Shown here: one piece after another, positions 23,903-27,793 of the stretch | Numbering within the stretch: position 1 is the stretch's first letter | Layout: each line of letters opens with the position of its first letter | Assembly (NCBI GenBank): GCA_023388075.1 | Contig: JAEWGX010000091.1 | Location: forward strand, 1 to 27,793 | Reading direction: 5' to 3' | DNA from: Pseudomonadota bacterium | GTDB taxonomy: Bacteria; Pseudomonadota; Gammaproteobacteria; Burkholderiales; Burkholderiaceae_E | Length of the DNA stretch: 27,793 nt | The notes under the pieces: model-generated | Databases searched by the model: none | What the model was told of the DNA's origin: nothing | The model's input: only the letters and a program-made list of their open reading frames with translations | Translations under genes and position numbers: made by a program

Positions 23903-24425
23903 CCAGGTTGCTCCGGTCGCCGGCCATGCCGACCGGGGGCAGGCGCCCATCTGGCCCTATCTGCTGCTCGCGCTAGTGGTGATCGTCCTCGACCAGGCGA
24001 CCAAGCTCGCCATCCTCGCGCGCTTCGATCTCGGCGAACGCGTCTCCGTGATCCCGGGCTTCTTCGATCTCACCCTGCTCTTCAACCGCGGCGCGGCGTT
24101 CAGCTTCCTCGCGGCCCACGACGGCTGGCAGCGCTGGTTCTTCATCGGCATCGCGATCGCCGCGTCGATCTTCATCGTGCACCTCCTGCGCACGCACCGG
24201 TCACAGCGGCTATTCAGCGTCGCGCTCGCGCTGATCCTGGGCGGCGCGGTCGGCAACGTCGTCGACCGCCTCGCCTATGGCCAGGTGGTGGACTTCCTGC
24301 TCTTTCACCAGGGCAACTGGTACTTTCCGGCGTTCAACGTGGCAGACTCGGCCATCACGGTCGGCGCGGCGACGCTGATCATCGACGAACTGCTGCGCAT
24401 GAAGCGCGTACGCGTGACGACATGA
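23895..24425 (+). CDS. lspA: Lipoprotein signal peptidase (signal peptidase II)
   Basis: LspA is the inner-membrane aspartyl protease that removes the signal peptide from diacylated prolipoproteins. The 176-residue protein has four hydrophobic segments (about 19-34, 52-72, 82-98, 106-123, with the last helix near 148-166). The catalytic aspartates are D124 (GGAVGNVVDRL) and D151 (FNVADSAITVG). Other family motifs are VLDQATKLAI (31-40) and LLFNRGAAFSFL (61-72). The ATG at 23895 lies inside the end of ileS (8-bp overlap), and the stop overlaps coaBC (ATGA), so translation is coupled on both sides. fkpB and ispH, which follow lspA in E. coli, are about nine kilobases to the left here. Confidence 0.97.
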   Translation: MPDQVAPVAGHADRGQAPIWPYLLLALVVIVLDQATKLAILARFDLGERVSVIPGFFDLTLLFNRGAAFSFLAAHDGWQRWFFIGIAIAASIFIVHLLRTHRSQRLFSVALALILGGAVGNVVDRLAYGQVVDFLLFHQGNWYFPAFNVADSAITVGAATLIIDELLRMKRVRVTT

Positions 24426-25744
24426 ACCTTGCAGCCCCGGACTCGGGCAACTCCGCCATCACCGCCTCGCCTGGCGACGCCGGCGGCGCCGCCATCGGCG
24501 CGGGCGGTCTCGCGGGCCGCAGAATCCTGCTCGGCGTGACCGGTGGCGTCGCGGCCTACAAGGCCGCCTTGCTGGTGCGCGACCTGCAACGCGCCGGCGC
24601 TTCGGTGCAGGCGGTGCTGACCGAGGCAGCCGCGCACTTCGTCACGCCGACCACCTTCCAGGCACTCACCGGCAAGCAGGTGTTCGTCGACGCCTGGGAC
24701 GGCCGCGTCGAGAACGGCATGCCGCACATCGAGCTGTCGCGGGGGATGGACGCGATCGTGATCGCACCCGCCACCGCCGACATCATGGCGAAGATCGCCA
24801 ACGGGCTCGCCGACGACCTGCTCTCCACCTTGTGCCTGGCGCGCGAGGCACCGCTCCTGGTCGCCCCGGCGATGAACCGGCAGATGTGGTCCAACGCCGC
24901 GACCCAGCGCAACGTCGCGCGGCTGCGCGCGGACGGCGTGGCGGTCCTCGGGCCCGGCAGCGGCGACCAGGCCTGCGGCGAGATCGGCGACGGCCGGATG
25001 CTGGAGCCGTTGGAGATCGTGGAAGAGCTCTGCGCCTGGTTCGCGCCCAAGCTGATGGCCGGCAAGCGCATCCTCATCACCGCGGGCCCCACCTTCGAGG
25101 CGATCGACCCGGTGCGGGGGATCACCAACCGATCCTCCGGGCGCATGGGCTACGCGATCGCCCGCGCCTGCCGCCATGCCGGTGCGCAGGTCACCCTGAT
25201 CTCGGGACCGACCGCGCTGGAACCGCCGCAGGGCGTGAAGCGCATCAACGTCCAAGCCGCCACGGAGATGCTCGCCGCGGTGGACGCGGAGCTTGACCTC
25301 GCGGCTTCGTCGATCCGGATCGATTGCTTCATCGCGGTCGCCGCGGTGGCGGATTGGCGGGTCGCGAACCCATCCACGCGCAAGATCAAGAAGCACGGCG
25401 GCACGGACAAGACCGACGGCCCGGGCGATCGCGTGCCTCGGCTCGAGCTCGCCGAGAACCCGGATATCCTGGCAAGCGTCGCCCGTCGGCCGCGGGCGCC
25501 CTACTGCGTGGGCTTCGCCGCGGAGTCGGAGAACCTGGTCGAGCATGCCAGGCAGAAGCGCCTGCGCAAGGGCATTCCGCTGATCGTGGGAAATATCGGC
25601 CCCGACACCTTCGGCCGCGAAGACAACGAGCTGGTGCTGGTCGAGGAGGCTGGCGTCACTCAGTTGGGCCGGGGCCGCAAGGACGATCTCGCCGCCCGGC
25701 TGGTCGCCGAGATCGCCCGGAGGCTGCCGACCGCGGACCGGTGA
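24422..25744 (+). CDS. coaBC: Bifunctional phosphopantothenoylcysteine decarboxylase / phosphopantothenate-cysteine ligase (CoaBC)
   Basis: CoaBC makes 4'-phosphopantetheine for coenzyme A: CoaB joins cysteine to phosphopantothenate and CoaC, an FMN enzyme, decarboxylates it. The protein has 440 residues, longer than E. coli (406), with about 30 extra low-complexity residues at the N-terminus. CoaC motifs are GVTGGVAAYKAALLVRDL, the active-site His H102 (MPHIELSR), PAMNRQMW (149-156) and C185 (GDQACGEIGDGRM). The CoaB domain starts near 215 with ITAGPTFEAIDPVRGITNRS, followed by VAAVADW, the IKK segment and ENPDILASV. The start overlaps the lspA stop by ATGA. An internal start upstream of LAGRRILLGVTGG would remove the extra residues, but the ATGA overlap favours 24422. 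Confidence 0.97.
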   Translation: MNLAAPDSGNSAITASPGDAGGAAIGAGGLAGRRILLGVTGGVAAYKAALLVRDLQRAGASVQAVLTEAAAHFVTPTTFQALTGKQVFVDAWDGRVENGMPHIELSRGMDAIVIAPATADIMAKIANGLADDLLSTLCLAREAPLLVAPAMNRQMWSNAATQRNVARLRADGVAVLGPGSGDQACGEIGDGRMLEPLEIVEELCAWFAPKLMAGKRILITAGPTFEAIDPVRGITNRSSGRMGYAIARACRHAGAQVTLISGPTALEPPQGVKRINVQAATEMLAAVDAELDLAASSIRIDCFIAVAAVADWRVANPSTRKIKKHGGTDKTDGPGDRVPRLELAENPDILASVARRPRAPYCVGFAAESENLVEHARQKRLRKGIPLIVGNIGPDTFGREDNELVLVEEAGVTQLGRGRKDDLAARLVAEIARRLPTADR

Positions 25745-25796
25745 GGGGGCGGGACCGGGCCATGATCAACCGCGAAGTGTGAACCGGGATGTGCGC

Positions 25797-26243
25797 ATGA
25801 CCACCGTCGAGCTGAAGATCCTGGACGAGCGAATCAGGGAGCGCCTGCCGGCCTATGCGACCCCCGGCAGCGCCGGCATGGACCTCAGGGCTTGCGTCGA
25901 CGCGGCGATCCGGATCGCCCCCGGCGAGACGGTACTGGTGCCGACCGGCATCGCGATCCATATCGCCGATCCCGGCCTCGCGGCGCTGATCCTGCCGCGC
26001 TCGGGGCTCGGCCACAAGCACGGGATCGTGCTTGGCAACCTGGTGGGGCTGATCGATTCCGACTACCAGGGCCCGCTGATGGTGTCCTGCTGGAACCGCG
26101 GCGACACGGTCTTCACGCTCGAGCCGCTGGAGCGGCTGGCGCAGCTGGCCGTGGTGCCGGTGGTGCAGGCCGAGTTCCGCGTGGTGGACGACTTCGACGC
26201 GAGCGACCGCGGCAGCGGCGGCTTCGGCAGCACCGGGCGCTGA
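25797..26243 (+). CDS. dut: dUTP diphosphatase (dUTPase)
   Basis: Dut hydrolyses dUTP to dUMP and pyrophosphate, keeping uracil out of DNA and feeding thymidylate synthesis. The 148-residue protein has all five trimeric dUTPase motifs: AYATPGSAGMDLRA (I), PRSGLGHKHG (II), GNLVGLIDSDYQGPL with catalytic D87 (III), ERLAQLAVVPV (IV) and DRGSGGFGSTG (V, the flexible C-terminal arm). The ATG at 25797 is preferred; a GTG at 25779 in the same frame would add six residues. It follows coaBC by 52 bases on the same strand, as dut follows coaBC in E. coli. The stop is nine bases from the stop of the convergent last gene. Confidence 0.97.
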   Translation: MTTVELKILDERIRERLPAYATPGSAGMDLRACVDAAIRIAPGETVLVPTGIAIHIADPGLAALILPRSGLGHKHGIVLGNLVGLIDSDYQGPLMVSCWNRGDTVFTLEPLERLAQLAVVPVVQAEFRVVDDFDASDRGSGGFGSTGR

Positions 26244-26252
26244 GGCGGTCCG

Positions 26253-27793
26253 CTACTTCGCCGATCCGGCCTCGGCAGGCTCGCGCCACTCGAAACGCCG
26301 CTCGATCAGGTCGGCATCGTCGAAATGCCGCCGTCCGACGAAGGCGGTGGGCTGGCGGCCCCACTGCCGCATCGATCCGGGGCTCTCGATTCCCATCGGC
26401 CAGAAGAAATAGCGGGCGAAGCGCTCGGTGTGCGGCACGATGCCCTCGGGTCCGAAGATGCTGCGGCTGCCGCCGCCAGGCAGCGGCAAGGCGCGCAGCC
26501 GGTCGGCGGCCAGGAACCGGTACGGTGGATTGGGGGCCGACGGCTCGCCCCAAGGCGTGCCCGGCCGCGCGACGCCCACCAGCTGGTGCGTGTGCGAGGC
26601 GATGCGCAGCTCGACGCTGGCGAGCGGCGCTGTCGAGACGTCATTTCCGGAAGGACCGACCCACTGCTCGATCGGCTCGTCGATCGGCGAGTAGGCCCAT
26701 TCGGCAAGCGGCTCGGACTCGGGCGGCGGCTTCGGATGCAGGCGCGCGGTCGGAAAGAACATGGCGAAGCGCCCGCTTGGCTGCACGGTGTCGAACAGCA
26801 GCGGCTCGCCGCGCGGATCCAGCGTCACTCGCCACACCAGTCCGTCCAGCCGCCCGCCCAGGAGGTCACCGGAGTCCTGCATCGGCCGCCCGCTGAACCA
26901 GATGGTGTAGACGAGCTGCGGCAGCACCTCGGCGCCGTAGCGGGTGAAGGCGAGCCGGCGATACACCACCGATTGCGACGGCTCGACATCGAGCCAGTAG
27001 CGCTCCGCGCCCGGGAAGACCAGCCCGCGCAGGTCGATCCACAGGAGCGGCCCGAAGCGGTCGTACTCGGCGCTGGTGGCGATCTCGAACCTGGGCGCGA
27101 AGGCGGCGAAGAGGCGCTCCCTAGCCTCGTCGTCGAGCTGCGGCACCCCGAGCGCGTCCACGGGCGCTGCCGCCAAGGCCGCGCGCGCCTGCGCGATCGC
27201 CTCGGCGGCCGGCAATGTCCCGGTGGCCGGTTCGTAGCGCTGGTAGACCACGTTGCCCGGCGGGGGCGCGCTCCGCCCTTCGGCGAACAGCCGGCTGGTG
27301 CGGCGCTCCCATCGGCGCTCGCTCGCGGCGAACGGCATGCCGGTCAACGCGTAGAGGCCGACGGCACGCCGGAAGGTGCTGTAGTCGTCCGGCACCACCG
27401 CGAGCCGGACCACCCGCTCGAGCTGCGCCGGCTGCCCGGCCAACTGCGCCGCGAGCCGGTCGCCGCAGGCGCGCGCGTGCGCGAAGGCGTCCTCGCGGCC
27501 ATGACGCTGCATGATCGGAAAGACATCCTCGGGCAGGTTGGCGATCTCGAATCGACGCGCCCGCTCGTCCAGCGTCCGCATGCGGACGATCCAGGCCCGC
27601 GACCGCGCCTCGTCGCCCAGCTCGTCGCGAAAGGATGCGGTGAAGCGGTCCACGCGAAGGAACGGGAAGCCGGCGATGCGGTGCTCGCCAGCATCGCGCA
27701 CGCCCGCCACGTCGATCACCCGGTCGAGCTCGCCGAGGAAATCCGCGCATTCGAGCGATGCATCGCGCGCGCCGGCGTCGGCTCGGCTGGCGC
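26253..27793 (-). CDS. Large protein of unknown function (N-terminus outside the window)
   Basis: The frame is open from the right edge of the window to a TAG at 26253-26255, giving at least 512 residues; a GTG at 27717-27719 is internal and probably not the true start. I do not recognise the family. The visible N-terminal part has SLECADFLGELDRVIDVAGV, then GFPFLRVDRFTASFRDELGD. The middle holds YDRFGPLLWIDLRGLVFPG and VVYRRLAFTRYGAEVLPQLV. The C-terminus contains RFARYFFWPMGIESPGS and RRHFDDADLIERRFEW. There are no obvious membrane segments in the visible part; the many Trp, Tyr, Arg and Pro residues suggest a folded soluble, perhaps periplasmic, protein. It is convergent with dut and shares no operon with it. 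Codon use looks like that of its neighbours. Confidence 0.8.
   Translation of the reverse strand, partial: ASRADAGARDASLECADFLGELDRVIDVAGVRDAGEHRIAGFPFLRVDRFTASFRDELGDEARSRAWIVRMRTLDERARRFEIANLPEDVFPIMQRHGREDAFAHARACGDRLAAQLAGQPAQLERVVRLAVVPDDYSTFRRAVGLYALTGMPFAASERRWERRTSRLFAEGRSAPPPGNVVYQRYEPATGTLPAAEAIAQARAALAAAPVDALGVPQLDDEARERLFAAFAPRFEIATSAEYDRFGPLLWIDLRGLVFPGAERYWLDVEPSQSVVYRRLAFTRYGAEVLPQLVYTIWFSGRPMQDSGDLLGGRLDGLVWRVTLDPRGEPLLFDTVQPSGRFAMFFPTARLHPKPPPESEPLAEWAYSPIDEPIEQWVGPSGNDVSTAPLASVELRIASHTHQLVGVARPGTPWGEPSAPNPPYRFLAADRLRALPLPGGGSRSIFGPEGIVPHTERFARYFFWPMGIESPGSMRQWGRQPTAFVGRRHFDDADLIERRFEWREPAEAGSAK

Noticed and set aside
1..27793. CRISPR arrays, insertion sequences, integrases, prophage genes and toxin-antitoxin pairs
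   Set aside because: None was seen: no regular repeats with spacers, no transposase or integrase motifs in a complete gene, and no small paired genes; the window is an ordinary core-genome region.

Overview
The window is a GC-rich chromosomal segment with dense, mostly operon-packed genes. The gene families and their order suggest a betaproteobacterium, probably in or near the Burkholderiales. Supporting signs are a full minor-pilin/pilY1 cluster, an ispH-fkpB pair beside radC-rpmB-rpmG, and a ribF-ileS-lspA-coaBC-dut run. This taxonomic call is inference from family resemblance; no search was run.

Layout. (1) 2-718: 3' part of an atypical NAD(P)-binding SDR gene, whose stop codon overlaps a TATAAT box just upstream of tRNA-Thr(CGU) (729-804). 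(2) 806-4577, minus strand: a tripartite TRAP transporter operon, dctP (Tat-exported binding protein), a TM2-domain/dctQ fusion and dctM, driven by a near-consensus sigma-70 promoter at 4670-4698. A perfect 24-bp palindrome lies between dctP and dctQ. (3) 4929-13379, plus strand: the type IV pilus minor pilin operon fimT/gspH-pilV-pilW-pilX-pilY1-pilE, with the first four genes overlapping or nearly so and a very large PilY1 (1720 aa). (4) 13434-14979, minus strand: ispH and fkpB. (5) 15019-16319, plus strand: radC, then rpmB-rpmG with their own promoter and a strong terminator that can also serve the convergent gene. (6) 16439-19835, minus strand: purN, an RsmB-like rRNA m5C methyltransferase and a membrane fatty acid desaturase. 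(7) 19976-26243, plus strand: ribF-ileS-lspA-coaBC-dut, tightly packed, with ribF apparently transcribed as a leaderless or nearly leaderless message. (8) 26253-27793, minus strand: an unrecognised large protein cut by the window edge.

How the parts work together. The TRAP operon is a self-contained importer for an unknown, probably carboxylate-containing solute. The pilus cluster supplies the minor pilins and the PilY1 tip adhesin that prime pilus assembly; the major pilin, motor and secretin genes are not here. The rest is housekeeping: isoprenoids (ispH), purines (purN), flavins (ribF), CoA (coaBC), dUTP hygiene (dut), lipoprotein maturation (lspA), isoleucyl-tRNA (ileS), ribosome components (rpmB, rpmG) and rRNA modification.

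I found no mobile element, CRISPR array, phage region or clearly new defence-type system. The observations most worth a second look are the TM2-DctQ fusion, the palindrome inside the TRAP operon, the oversized PilY1, the ribF start, the desaturase C-terminal extension and the unrecognised last gene.
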